64,000 nucleotides of DNA from Planctomycetales bacterium (GCA_030612725.1 JAUWNJ010000004.1:1-64000); one strand, 5' to 3'. Shown: positions 44,975-52,642, numbered from the stretch's first letter. Program-made: numbers and translations. Notes: a model not told the origin generated them from the sequence alone.

Positions 44975-45047
44975 TCCCCGATAGCTCAATTGGTAGAGCG
45001 AGCGGCTGTTAACCGCTAGGTTGTAGGTTCGAGTCCTACTCGGGGAG
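44975..45047 (+). tRNA. tRNA-Asn (anticodon GTT)
   Basis: 73 bases with a 7-bp acceptor stem (TCCCCGA with TCGGGGA), a D arm GCTC-AATTGGTA-GAGC, an anticodon stem AGCGG/CCGCT with loop CTGTTAA (anticodon GTT), and a T arm GTAGG-TTCGAGT-CCTAC. Discriminator base is G; CCA is not encoded. It stands at the left border of the accessory block. Confidence 0.96.
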
Positions 45048-45091
45048 GTCAATAAAAAACCGCTAACTTCAGCGGCCTTGCGGTTCACGCC

Positions 45092-45121
45092 AAAGCCCGG
45101 CAGCGAGAGCGCCCGGGCTTT
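45092..45121 (+). terminator. hairpin AAAGCCCGG...CCGGGCTTT
   Basis: Perfect 9-bp stem (45092-45100 with 45113-45121) around a 12-base loop, 45 bases after the tRNA. The 3' arm ends in CTTT but no long T tract follows. It probably ends the tRNA transcript. Confidence 0.7.
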
Positions 45122-45483
45122 CGTCGTATCTGCGTGCGGCCAAAGGCTTACGGCCATTCCCGCCTGCCCCGCCGCGCTCTCTGGTTCGCATTGTTTCGTT
45201 CGGGGTGCGATTGCAACCGTGGGGGTTACGTTCGCTGCCCGAACGAATCGGCCTCAAACTCTCGCGCTCTCTGTTTAACACACCCCGTCGGGTTAACGCG
45301 GCGTTGCGTTCGGGGGCCTCTGAAAACTTGGCGGAAATTGCCGGCGCGATCTTGTCAACATTTTCGTTCTTGCCGAGGAGCATCCGATGGATACTACGGC
45401 GGTGGGCCGTCTCGGTCAGCGGGGGATCGACGCAGACATCGAGACGGGCTGAGGACGGGCAGAGAAAATGCTGTTGCGTCCTC

Positions 45484-45542
45484 TTGACGGCAAGCCGCGC
45501 ATGTGCTATGTAGCCTGCTATAAGAAGTTCCAAGGGCTGGAA
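45484..45542 (+). promoter_or_regulatory. promoter and inverted-repeat operator for XRE/ABC cluster
   Basis: A -35-like TTGACG (45484-45489) is 17 bases from TATGTA (45507-45512). Downstream, TTCCA-AGGGC-TGGAA (45528-45542) forms a 5-5-5 inverted repeat near the expected transcript start, a likely site for the XRE regulator encoded at 45577. Both are inferred from sequence alone. Confidence 0.5.
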
Positions 45543-45576
45543 TCACCATAGGATAGTCCGTGCGGGAGCGTGTGAT

Positions 45577-45801
45577 TTGAGCAATCGAATGAGTATCGGC
45601 AAGATGATCAGGGAGCTGCGAACCGCCATGGGCCTCACGCAGGAACAGTTTGCAGCCAAGGTTGGTGTGACGTTCTCAACGGTCAACCGCTGGGAAAACG
45701 GGCGAGGCAGGCCATCGCCCTTGGCTCTGCGTCGCATCGAAGAGATGCAAGCAAAATTTCGTGTGAAGTGCAAGATGCGAATACGAGGAGAAAGCGCATG
45801 A
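45577..45801 (+). CDS. XRE family transcriptional regulator
   Basis: 74 aa, TTG start at 45577 with GGGAG eight bases before it; an ATG at 45589 is possible. The helix-turn-helix GLTQEQFAAKVGVTFSTVNR is canonical, followed by WENGRGRPSPLALRRIEEM. The stop overlaps the ATG of the substrate-binding protein (ATGA, 45798-45801), so the regulator is coupled to the transporter. It likely controls the whole cluster through the inverted repeat at 45528-45542. Confidence 0.87.
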   Translation: MSNRMSIGKMIRELRTAMGLTQEQFAAKVGVTFSTVNRWENGRGRPSPLALRRIEEMQAKFRVKCKMRIRGESA

Positions 45802-46787
45802 GCAAGAAAACAATATGGGCAATCGTCGTAGCAGTCGTATGTATTGGGGTTGGTGTCTTTCTGTACGTGCGTAGCCAAGGCGATACCGGAAAGGTACGGA
45901 TAGGGATTACGCAGATCGCCACCCATCCTGGAATCGATGCGATTCGCCAAGGCTTTCTTGATGAGATGGCGCGGCTTGGCCACAAGAATGGCGTGGACGT
46001 CATCTACGACCAGACCAACGCTCAGGGCGACATGCCGACTGCCCAGAGCATCGCACAAAAGTACGTCCAGGACAAATGCGACCTCATCTTCGCTATAAGC
46101 ACCCCTTCGAGCCAAGCGGTAGCCAAAGCCATTAAAGGCACGGATATCCCTCTAGTCTTTGGAGCCGTTACAGATCCGGTTTCCGCAGGCCTCGTTGACA
46201 GTATGGACAAACCCGGGGGTAACATCACAGGTACCAGTGATCAATGGCCTGTAGATGCGCAGTTCGATCTCCTCCTGAAGCTCGTTCCTTCTGTGAAGAA
46301 GATCGGTCTCGTGTACAATCCCGGCGAGACGAACTCAGAAGCCAATGTTAAGGTAGTCGAGAGTGTCTGCAAAACCAGATCGCTGAAACTACTCAAAGTC
46401 CCTGTCGCCAGCACGAATGAAGTGCACGCTGCTGCCCAGTCTCTCGTGGGGAGATGCGATGCCTTCTACGTTCCCGCCGACAATACTGTGATCGCCGCCA
46501 TGGGAGCCATCGTGAAAGTATCCGAGCAGAACAAGATTCCGCTGCTGCCGGGTGTCTCCTCGAACGTGCAGCAAGGTGGCTTCGGCACAATCGGCCCTGA
46601 CTACTACGACGTAGGCGTGCAGTCGGCACGACTGGCCGATCAAGTCCTCAAAGGCTTGAAGGCAGGTACCATACCGGTCGCCGTAGCAGAACGGTTCGAG
46701 TACTTCTTCAACAAGCGCTCGGCGAAGGCCACCGGCGTAACGATCCCTGATGAGTTACTCAAAAAGGCTGCGAAAGTATACGAATGA
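45798..46787 (+). CDS. TrpX-type ABC substrate-binding protein
   Basis: 329 aa from the ATG at 45798, with GAGGAG upstream. An N-terminal hydrophobic helix (residues 5-22) is a signal or anchor; no lipobox Cys. The body (KVRIGITQIATHPGIDAIRQ, then ISTPSSQAVAKAIKGTDIPL and FGAVTDPVSAGLV) is the ABC_sub_bind family, whose known members take tryptophan (TrpX) or related aromatic compounds. Stop overlaps the permease start by 4 bases. Substrate here is unknown; a modified peptide is not excluded. Confidence 0.87.
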   Translation: MSKKTIWAIVVAVVCIGVGVFLYVRSQGDTGKVRIGITQIATHPGIDAIRQGFLDEMARLGHKNGVDVIYDQTNAQGDMPTAQSIAQKYVQDKCDLIFAISTPSSQAVAKAIKGTDIPLVFGAVTDPVSAGLVDSMDKPGGNITGTSDQWPVDAQFDLLLKLVPSVKKIGLVYNPGETNSEANVKVVESVCKTRSLKLLKVPVASTNEVHAAAQSLVGRCDAFYVPADNTVIAAMGAIVKVSEQNKIPLLPGVSSNVQQGGFGTIGPDYYDVGVQSARLADQVLKGLKAGTIPVAVAERFEYFFNKRSAKATGVTIPDELLKKAAKVYE

Positions 46788-47752
46788 CAATTCCAGGCAT
46801 TTTGGACACCGCTTGCCAGCAGGGTTTTCTGTACGCGATTGCCGTATTCGGCATCGTGATTACTCTGCGCATGTTGAACTGGCCTGACTTGACGGTCGAA
46901 GGCAGTTTCACTCTCGGGGCGGCTGTCCTCGCCATTACCCTCAAAAATGGATACTCGCCTTGGCTGGCGATGCTGTTGTCCGCGATGGCGGGTTTTGCCG
47001 CCGGAACAGCCACCTTTGCCCTGAACAGGAAGCTGGGCATCAGCAAGATACTGTCGGGAATTCTGGTGATGTTGATTCTCTACTCCGTGAACCTCCGCAT
47101 CATGGGACGGGCCAATATCTCGCTCCTGCGGATTCCCACGCTCTTCAGCGCATTTGACAGCAGTGGGATCGGCGACCCTGTTCGGCTTGCTGTATTCCTC
47201 GCAATCGCGGTGGCCTTCCTGCTCGGCCTGTGCTACCTGATGGCTACGCGCATTGGTCTTTTCCTTCGGGCGACAGGTGATAACGAATTCATGGTCCAAA
47301 GCCATGGTGTCAATACCAGCCTGCTGTTTCTCATCGGCCTCGGCATGAGCAATGCGCTGGTTGCTGTCTCCGGGGCGCTGGTTGCTCAGAATCAGGGCTT
47401 TGCCGACATCGGCATGGGAACCGGCATGATTATCACTGGCATCGCCGCCCTGATTATCGGCGAGACACTCTTCTCGGGGTTGGTGTCGCTGAAGAAGGCA
47501 TTTGTCCGCAGGTCCCCGGACAAGGAGTTCGCCCGCACTAAGGGTATTCATCTACTTCCATGGCAGTCGTTTGGAGAACTCTCTGCAGCGCTACTTGGTG
47601 CTTTCCTATACTTCCTGATTATTGCGATCTGCCTTCGTGTCGGGCTGGCACCGACCGATTTGAGATTGGCTACTGGTATTCTCGTCATTCTCGGCATCGC
47701 TTTCCGCCTCAAGGGCCCGACGGTGGAAACGTATATGAGAGGGAAGCTATGA
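46784..47752 (+). CDS. ABC transporter permease, TrpY-type
   Basis: 322 aa with about eight to nine transmembrane helices. The segments LNWPDLTVEGSFTLGAAVLA and ALVAVSGALVAQNQGFADIG are characteristic of permeases of the branched-chain/TrpY type (COG4120). It is coupled on both sides by ATGA overlaps (46784-46787 and 47749-47752). It forms the membrane pore with the ATPase at 47749. Confidence 0.9.
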   Translation: MTIPGILDTACQQGFLYAIAVFGIVITLRMLNWPDLTVEGSFTLGAAVLAITLKNGYSPWLAMLLSAMAGFAAGTATFALNRKLGISKILSGILVMLILYSVNLRIMGRANISLLRIPTLFSAFDSSGIGDPVRLAVFLAIAVAFLLGLCYLMATRIGLFLRATGDNEFMVQSHGVNTSLLFLIGLGMSNALVAVSGALVAQNQGFADIGMGTGMIITGIAALIIGETLFSGLVSLKKAFVRRSPDKEFARTKGIHLLPWQSFGELSAALLGAFLYFLIIAICLRVGLAPTDLRLATGILVILGIAFRLKGPTVETYMRGKL

Positions 47753-48450
47753 GTGAAGCCCCTGTCATCGAACTCTGTGACGTAACGGTCGTCTTCAACG
47801 AGGGGACGCCGAACGAAGTCGTTGCTCTTAACAGCATCTCGCTGTCCTTCGCCAAGGGCGAGACGGTTATGATAACTGGCGGAAATGGCAGTGGAAAAAC
47901 CACCTTGCTCAGGGCAATCGCCGGCACAGCACCTTTGAAGCGCGGCAGTGTGCACCTCTGTGGCCGAGATGTGACGAAGTGGGCACCCCATCGACGTGCG
48001 AGATTCATGAGTTACGTCTATCAGGATGCGACGCTCGGCACGTGTCCGAATCTGACCGTATATGAGAACCTCCGCCTGGCCACTCGCCAGCCCTGGTGGT
48101 CGCTCGCACCGCAGGCCCTGAGCATCTCCGCAAGCCAACTGGACCTCCTGGAGAAGACTGGCCTGCCCCTAGCCGCCAAGGCAGCAGCCCCTGTCAGCGT
48201 GCTCTCCGGCGGCCAGCGCCAGGCATTGTCGTTGGTCCTCGCATACAGCCAGAAACAGCCCATCGTGTTGCTCGATGAGTTCACTTCGGCCTTGGATGAA
48301 TCCGTCGAGGCGAACATGATGCGGTTCCTCCGAACTACCACAGAGGAGAACTCGCACACTACACTTGCAGTGACACATTCGCCGGAGGCTATATCTGAAA
48401 TAGCTAGCAGGCGTGTGCATCTGAATATGGGGAGAGTACGCAATGACTAA
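47749..48450 (+). CDS. ABC transporter ATP-binding protein, TrpZ-type
   Basis: 233 aa from the ATG at 47749, chosen because it overlaps the permease stop; a frame reaching back to 47560 was rejected. Walker A GGNGSGKTT, signature LSGGQRQAL, Walker B IVLLDEFTSALDE and the H-loop TLAVTHSPE are all intact. It powers the TrpY-type permease. Its stop is overlapped by the next small ORF. Confidence 0.92.
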   Translation: MSEAPVIELCDVTVVFNEGTPNEVVALNSISLSFAKGETVMITGGNGSGKTTLLRAIAGTAPLKRGSVHLCGRDVTKWAPHRRARFMSYVYQDATLGTCPNLTVYENLRLATRQPWWSLAPQALSISASQLDLLEKTGLPLAAKAAAPVSVLSGGQRQALSLVLAYSQKQPIVLLDEFTSALDESVEANMMRFLRTTTEENSHTTLAVTHSPEAISEIASRRVHLNMGRVRND

Positions 48451-48589
48451 CTTTTACTGGGAGTCTCCCGCAAAGACAACTCCTCTTGTTTCCCAAGGAT
48501 ATGTATTGTTTCTCAAATTGTCACATGGCTCGTATTGGTGCCCAGTAGACATGGCAGGGGCAGGGAAGGATGTGCTAACATGCCGGTAG
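48443..48589 (+). CDS. 48-aa ORF inside the cluster
   Basis: 48 codons (MTNFYWESPAKTTPLV at the start) with GGGGAGAG seven bases before the ATG. It overlaps the end of the ATPase gene by 8 bases and the start of the next gene by 10, so it fills the gap exactly. It contains three aromatic-rich patches and two Cys. No family recognised. It could be a third small peptide of the system or a coupling ORF. Confidence 0.5.
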   Translation: MTNFYWESPAKTTPLVSQGYVLFLKLSHGSYWCPVDMAGAGKDVLTCR

Positions 48590-49545
48590 CCAAGATTAAG
48601 CACTGGGGGCGCAAGGCCCTTCGTAGGATCGTCCCATACTTGGATCTGCTCGGATATGTAGTGATCGGGGTTGTGCTGGGTATTATTATCAACCTGTTGC
48701 AGGTGCCTTTCAAAGAGAAGCCAGCTGACTGGAAAGCTGTATTTAATATCGTCGCAAATCCTCCCGCACTCGTAGTATGTATTCTCACGACGATTGTCGG
48801 CTTAATGCATCAATTGCGGAAAGAGTCAGAAGAGAGATGGCGGAAATATTTTAAGGGGGCTGAGGTTGTGATTCAGCTAATACCTAAGATGAAGCCCCTA
48901 AACAAAGTTGCGATTGAAGTGGCACAAGGCATCTTTCTGCGAAATTCTGGTATCACAGGAGATAATGCATCACGACTCTATGCTATCGATTGGAATACCC
49001 CCGACTACTGGCTAAGAAACGACATGCTGGGGTATCTGGCCGCTCAGGCCCAGTGGCAAACAAAAGGCAATGGTCTAAGAGAAGTGCACCGACTGTTTAT
49101 CTGGGACAGAATTGATAACATTGGGGAGAAGATACTTGGAATTCACTGTCTTATGGGATTCCATACTTACGTGGCTCTAAGGAAGAGCATTGACATTGCA
49201 GGGAACGTAGAAAGGGATTTGATGCGTGATGTGCTATACTGGGACGGCACTGCAGAAGCCACACCGATAATTGTTCAGGATGTGGCAGCACATCTCCCCG
49301 GAGGCCGAATGGTTGGGTACGAATCACCTCTTACTGTCCAGGATCGGGCTGCGCTGGAGGATGATAATGACTCCAGCGAAATAACCGAATGTATGCGAGG
49401 AATTGACGTAGGCAGGATGCTATCCTATCACAAGGTCATGCAGAGATTGATGCAATCGTGTTGTCATTTTGAAGGCAACTATTTTTCTAAACCAGCGCAC
49501 AGCATTACCACTTTTCACACCAGACTTCAAAATCTGCGATCCTAA
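48580..49545 (+). CDS. two-TM protein of unknown function in RiPP-like cluster
   Basis: 321 aa from the ATG at 48580 (GGAAGGA nine bases upstream). Two transmembrane helices lie at about residues 22-42 and 57-78, then a 240-residue soluble domain, probably cytoplasmic, with Trp and His residues (IDWNTPDYWLRN, HCLMGFHTYV). No domain recognised. Its place between the transporter and the small peptides suggests a role in the same system, such as immunity, sensing or export, but this is only position. Confidence 0.72.
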   Translation: MPVAKIKHWGRKALRRIVPYLDLLGYVVIGVVLGIIINLLQVPFKEKPADWKAVFNIVANPPALVVCILTTIVGLMHQLRKESEERWRKYFKGAEVVIQLIPKMKPLNKVAIEVAQGIFLRNSGITGDNASRLYAIDWNTPDYWLRNDMLGYLAAQAQWQTKGNGLREVHRLFIWDRIDNIGEKILGIHCLMGFHTYVALRKSIDIAGNVERDLMRDVLYWDGTAEATPIIVQDVAAHLPGGRMVGYESPLTVQDRAALEDDNDSSEITECMRGIDVGRMLSYHKVMQRLMQSCCHFEGNYFSKPAHSITTFHTRLQNLRS

Positions 49546-49568
49546 AGATATAGAGAAAGGAAGAGGCT

Positions 49569-49751
49569 ATGAAATACAGACAAGGCACTGTTCTTAAACA
49601 TGCGAGGAATCCACAAGTGCCAGTAACAGCCAACTTCGCACCTCCGCCTGTACACGAAGGCGGTTATCTCAAATCGCACTACAAAGTACCACCGCATGAT
49701 ACTTGCGATGTGTACACAAAGGAGAATTTATGGAATATGCAAAAAGCGTAG
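49569..49751 (+). CDS. candidate RiPP precursor A
   Basis: 60 aa, with GGAAGAGG at a good distance before the ATG. Residues 18-27 are PVTANFAPPP, shared exactly with the next ORF. The N-terminus (MKYRQGTVLKHARNPQV) is basic and could be a leader; the C-terminal part (VHEGGYLKSHYKVPPHDTC) has Tyr, His and one Cys. It overlaps the next ORF by 22 bases. Short length, strong ribosome binding site, twin copy and the PqqD-radical SAM gene downstream all support a precursor peptide. Confidence 0.72.
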   Translation: MKYRQGTVLKHARNPQVPVTANFAPPPVHEGGYLKSHYKVPPHDTCDVYTKENLWNMQKA

Positions 49752-49891
49752 CCGTGAAGACCAACAGCAAGGATGCTCCAGTAACCGCAAACTTTGCGCC
49801 ACCGCCTTCGGATGGGAAGAAGAGCCGCAATCCAGACAAGGTACGGCCCAATAAGCAAACCGAGCCGGCAAAGCATGACGAGAATAAATAG
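49730..49891 (+). CDS. candidate RiPP precursor B
   Basis: 53 aa from the ATG at 49730, with AGGAG eight bases upstream. PVTANFAPPP is at residues 16-25, then a charged tail (SDGKKSRNPDKVRPNKQTEP). The ten shared codons differ from those of peptide A at five positions, all silent, so the peptide sequence is under selection. The 3' end overlaps the start of the radical SAM gene by 17 bases. No homologue recognised. Confidence 0.72.
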   Translation: MEYAKSVAVKTNSKDAPVTANFAPPPSDGKKSRNPDKVRPNKQTEPAKHDENK

Positions 49892-51494
49892 CAATGGTTC
49901 GCGTCCTAAACGGTTGTCCGACATGTGGCGTGTCGATCCACGGGATGGCTCCACAGCCATCCTGTCAGACGCAAGTGTTTCTTTGGAGAGGTTCCAGCTG
50001 GACGAGGTCGGAAGTTTCATATGGCGGCTTTGCGACGGAACGAGAACTATTGGTGAGATTGCCAAGGAGGTCGCTGCGGCGTGTGACGGCCCAACGCCAC
50101 CACACGAGACAATTGTCAACGACACCATACGGCTTCTTCAATCCCTTCGAAACGATGGTCTCATCGCCTGGGACGGTGATCGGTGTGTGGATGTGCTTCT
50201 CGTCGTTCCACCATGCCCATCTGTGTACTCCAAGGATGCTATCAAGACTCCTGAGTATTCAGCACCACCCCTAGGCCTTTGCTACATTGCCGCTGCCCTC
50301 CGCAAACACGGCTACACTGTAGCCATTCTGGACTTACACCAGCAAGCTGGAAAACCGGAAGATGTCGTTGAGGAGTGTCGGCGAAGGCGTCCGGCCATGG
50401 TGGGTATCACGGCCACCACGCCATCCTACCCGAATGCAGAGCGTGTCGCTCGATTCGTCAAAGCATGGGATAAATCCGTCGTGACGTTTATTGGCGGGCC
50501 ACATCCTACGGGATTGCCAGAACAATGTACTCTTTCCAATGCAATTGATTATGTCTGCATTGGAGAGGGCGAGCAGACCACACCTGAATTGGCGGATGCT
50601 GTTCTGCGCAACGGTGGCGATGTCACTGGTGTTCCGGGGCTGGCCTTCGAGTCGGATGGACAGGTAGTCTTCACTGGGCAACGTGATCGCCTTTCGGGAC
50701 TCGATGTACTTCCCTTTCCAGCCCGTGAACTGGTGGACTTGGACAATTACTCGCAGAAAGGTTCCATCGTCAGCTCTCGCGGATGTCCGATTGGATGCGA
50801 TTTCTGTTCCTGTGCTGCCATCGCCGGAAATACGTACAGGACTCATGGTATTCCATATGTAATCAGTGAGATTGAGCACATGATGAAACAGCATGACTGT
50901 CGCTTCTTCGACTTTCATGACGATACCTTCAACCTACACTCAAACCGAGTCTTCGAGTTCTGCTCGGAGTTACAGAAGCGCGAACTCGATATTGAATGGG
51001 GCTGCTTCTGCCGAGCAGCCCAGATGACGCCCGAAATGGCACAGGCCATGGTGGCCGCTGGTTGCAAGGTCATCCAGTATGGCGTTGAGGCTGGCAATGA
51101 TCGAATGCTTCAGGCTGTAGGCAAGAAGACATCTGTACAGCAAGTCGAGAACGCAGTTCAAGCCGCTGTAGCTGCTGGCATTGAACAGGTTGTATGCGGC
51201 TTCATCATCGGCCATGCTGAAGACACTGAGGAGAGCGTTCATGACACCATCAACCTTGGATTGCGTCTAAGCGAACTCGGAGCGACGCGTCTGACACTGA
51301 GCCTCCTTACTCCCTATCCGGGAACCCCGGTGTATGCAGAGCGGGAAGAAAGGGGCATCACGCTCTTAACCGACGACTGGGAGCAGTACACGTTTTCGCA
51401 CGTTGTCATCGAAACTAAACACCTGAATCGGCAGCAACTGCGGGAGCTTTACTTTGAAGGGGTCAGCAAATTCCTCAATGCTTCAGTGCGTTAG
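49875..51494 (+). CDS. PqqD/RRE - B12-binding radical SAM protein
   Basis: 539 aa from the ATG at 49875, which overlaps precursor B; the ribosome binding site is weak, so coupling is likely. Residues about 18-102 form a PqqD-like domain (SVSLERFQLDEVGSFIWRL, then GTRTIGEIAKEV), the RiPP recognition element that binds leader peptides. Residues about 107-240 are a cobalamin-binding Rossmann domain (PPLGLCYIAAALRKHGY, GGPHPTGLPEQC). The radical SAM core has C304, C308 and C311 in GCPIGCDFC. B12 radical SAM enzymes often methylate unreactive carbons. The expected substrates are the two adjacent peptides. Confidence 0.88.
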   Translation: MTRINSNGSRPKRLSDMWRVDPRDGSTAILSDASVSLERFQLDEVGSFIWRLCDGTRTIGEIAKEVAAACDGPTPPHETIVNDTIRLLQSLRNDGLIAWDGDRCVDVLLVVPPCPSVYSKDAIKTPEYSAPPLGLCYIAAALRKHGYTVAILDLHQQAGKPEDVVEECRRRRPAMVGITATTPSYPNAERVARFVKAWDKSVVTFIGGPHPTGLPEQCTLSNAIDYVCIGEGEQTTPELADAVLRNGGDVTGVPGLAFESDGQVVFTGQRDRLSGLDVLPFPARELVDLDNYSQKGSIVSSRGCPIGCDFCSCAAIAGNTYRTHGIPYVISEIEHMMKQHDCRFFDFHDDTFNLHSNRVFEFCSELQKRELDIEWGCFCRAAQMTPEMAQAMVAAGCKVIQYGVEAGNDRMLQAVGKKTSVQQVENAVQAAVAAGIEQVVCGFIIGHAEDTEESVHDTINLGLRLSELGATRLTLSLLTPYPGTPVYAEREERGITLLTDDWEQYTFSHVVIETKHLNRQQLRELYFEGVSKFLNASVR

Positions 51495-51520
51495 CTGTAG
51501 AACAGTCATTGCTAGGTTAA

Positions 51521-51658
51521 GCTGACACATACCTCCAGCAACTGTTGAAGACATACGCAGAAACGCCCGTAGATGTTGTTTCCGTAACGGTGGCGGACAA
51601 AATGGGGTTGGTCGTTCCACCCATAAGGCAGTTCATCCTCGCCAGCGGCCTGGGGTAA
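51521..51658 (+). pseudogene. possible gene remnant, 44 codons
   Basis: An open stretch ending in TAA translates to a protein-like sequence (DTYLQQLLKTYAETPVDVVS, later PPIRQFILASGLG) but has no start codon and follows a stop two codons earlier. It may be the tail of a gene cut by insertion. Family not recognised. Confidence 0.35.
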
Positions 51659-51683
51659 GAAGTTCTAGCCGAACAGCAAACCC

Positions 51684-51703
51684 TTGACTTATTTGTAAGT
51701 CAA
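51684..51703. repeat. inverted repeat TTGACTTA-TTTG-TAAGTCAA
   Basis: A perfect 8-4-8 inverted repeat in an AT-richer spot, about 180 bases before the small ORF that opens the recombinase block. It could be an operator or part of an attachment site. Confidence 0.7.
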
Positions 51704-51828
51704 AAGCAGTCCTATTCTTCACGAACCTCTCTTTTACCCGACAGATTTCCCTCTAACCCGTAGGTTAACAGGTGGGGAGGAACCGTCGCGGGACAGTTCT
51801 TCTGCCCGAACCCTCACCAGACGGCTCG

Positions 51829-51879
51829 CCGGTCCCGAAGGGAAGGTCGCCGTGGGTGGCATTCTCACGAGGAGATGTC
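51829..51879 (+). promoter_or_regulatory. leader element 1, copy A
   Basis: CCGGTCCCGAAGGGAAGGT, then GTGGGTG after 4 bases, then CACGAGGAGA just before the ATG at 51880. The same three blocks occur in order at 58452-58578 ahead of the sigma-like gene. The last block includes the ribosome binding site. Probably a shared regulatory leader of the element. Confidence 0.6.
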
Positions 51880-52077
51880 ATGCACGCGACCATTGACCCG
51901 GCGGAGATGACGGATGAGCAGCGAACGTCTGAAGTGGCTGCCATCTTGGCGGCGGGGTTCCTGCGGCACAGGCGACAAAAACTGCCGGAACTCGCCCCAA
52001 ATAGCCCAATTGGGCGGGACATGCCGACGGATTCCGGCCCGGAAAAATCTCTCAAAAACTTTCAGGAATTGCCTTGA
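51880..52077 (+). CDS. small protein ahead of recombinase, unknown
   Basis: 65 aa from the ATG at 51880 with GAGGAGA upstream. Text such as MTDEQRTSEVAAILAAGFLR and PNSPIGRDMPTDSGPEKSL is of a type I have seen ahead of DUF2924 and recombinase genes in planctomycete elements. No domain known. A longer frame to 51772 would run through the leader element and was rejected. Confidence 0.65.
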   Translation: MHATIDPAEMTDEQRTSEVAAILAAGFLRHRRQKLPELAPNSPIGRDMPTDSGPEKSLKNFQELP

Positions 52078-52150
52078 GGGTCCGCGCGGGCTTCTCCCTC
52101 ATGTGCCTGCTGGTTAACGACTTACGAGAATCAGAGATAGGAGATTTCGC

Positions 52151-52642
52151 ATGGACATAGCACGGGAAATTGCGGCCTTGAAGGACATGACGGTCGCACA
52201 ACTTCAGGAGCGGTACGCCGAGGTTTTCGGCGAGCCGACCCGCTCCCGGCACAAGGAGTTCATCTGGAAGCGGATCGTCTGGCGGCTTCAGGCACAGGCC
52301 GAAGGCGACCTGTCCGAGCGGGCCCGACGCCGGGCCGAAGAACTGGCGAACGACACCGATCTTCGCCTGAAACCCCCGAGGCAGCGCCCTGCTACCAAAG
52401 CAGCGGAGGGCCGCACGGCGACCGGGACCATCTCCGCACCGACCGACGAGCGCCTGCCCATGCCGAGCACGGTCCTGACGCGGCAGTACAAGGGCCGGAA
52501 GATTTGCGTGATGGTCCTCGACAACGGCTTTGAGTACAACGGCGAAGTCTATCGCAGCCTCTCGGCCGTGGCGCGGGCCGTGACCGGCGCGCACTGGAAC
52601 GGGTATCATTTCTTCGGCCTCAAGAGGAACGGTGGCCAATGA
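52151..52642 (+). CDS. DUF2924 domain protein
   Basis: 163 aa with AGGAG ahead of the ATG. The order LQERYAEVFGEPTRSRHKEF, IWRL-like WRLQAQAEG, then LTRQYKGRKICVMVLDNGFE and YRSLSAVARAVTGAHWNGYH matches DUF2924, a family nearly always found next to serine recombinases in phage-like elements. Its stop overlaps the recombinase start (ATGA, 52639-52642). Likely a DNA-binding helper of recombination; not proven. Confidence 0.9.
   Translation: MDIAREIAALKDMTVAQLQERYAEVFGEPTRSRHKEFIWKRIVWRLQAQAEGDLSERARRRAEELANDTDLRLKPPRQRPATKAAEGRTATGTISAPTDERLPMPSTVLTRQYKGRKICVMVLDNGFEYNGEVYRSLSAVARAVTGAHWNGYHFFGLKRNGGQ

Larger units (their letters stand above)
45048..45576. other. spacer after tRNA-Asn, no gene recognised
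   Basis: 529 bases. It holds a terminator-like hairpin (45092-45121), a possible promoter (45484-45512) and an inverted repeat (45528-45542) at its right end. Frames on both strands are open in parts but none looks like a real protein. It may be the junction of an integrated element. Confidence 0.5.
51495..51879. other. spacer before recombinase block
   Basis: 385 bases. It holds a possible gene remnant (51521-51658), an 8-4-8 inverted repeat (51684-51703), a TAACC-CGTA-GGTTA inverted repeat (51754-51767) and two leader motifs repeated elsewhere in the element (51760-51787 and 51829-51875). Confidence 0.6.

Noticed and set aside
43255-45012. Long plus-strand frame of 585 codons
   Set aside because: It runs antisense through lspA and the DksA-like gene and through the decamer array; both minus-strand genes are clear, so this is a shadow.
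44975-45047. tRNA-Asn as the attachment site of the accessory block
   Set aside because: No second copy of the tRNA 3' end was found to the right within the window, and large serine recombinases rarely use tRNA genes. The right end lies outside the window, so this stays open.
45069-45533. 154-codon minus-strand frame after tRNA-Asn
   Set aside because: No start signal and no domain; runs over the hairpin terminator.
49546-49874. Cobalamin riboswitch ahead of the B12 radical SAM gene
   Set aside because: No B12-box-like sequence or room for the fold; the stretch is coding for the two small peptides.
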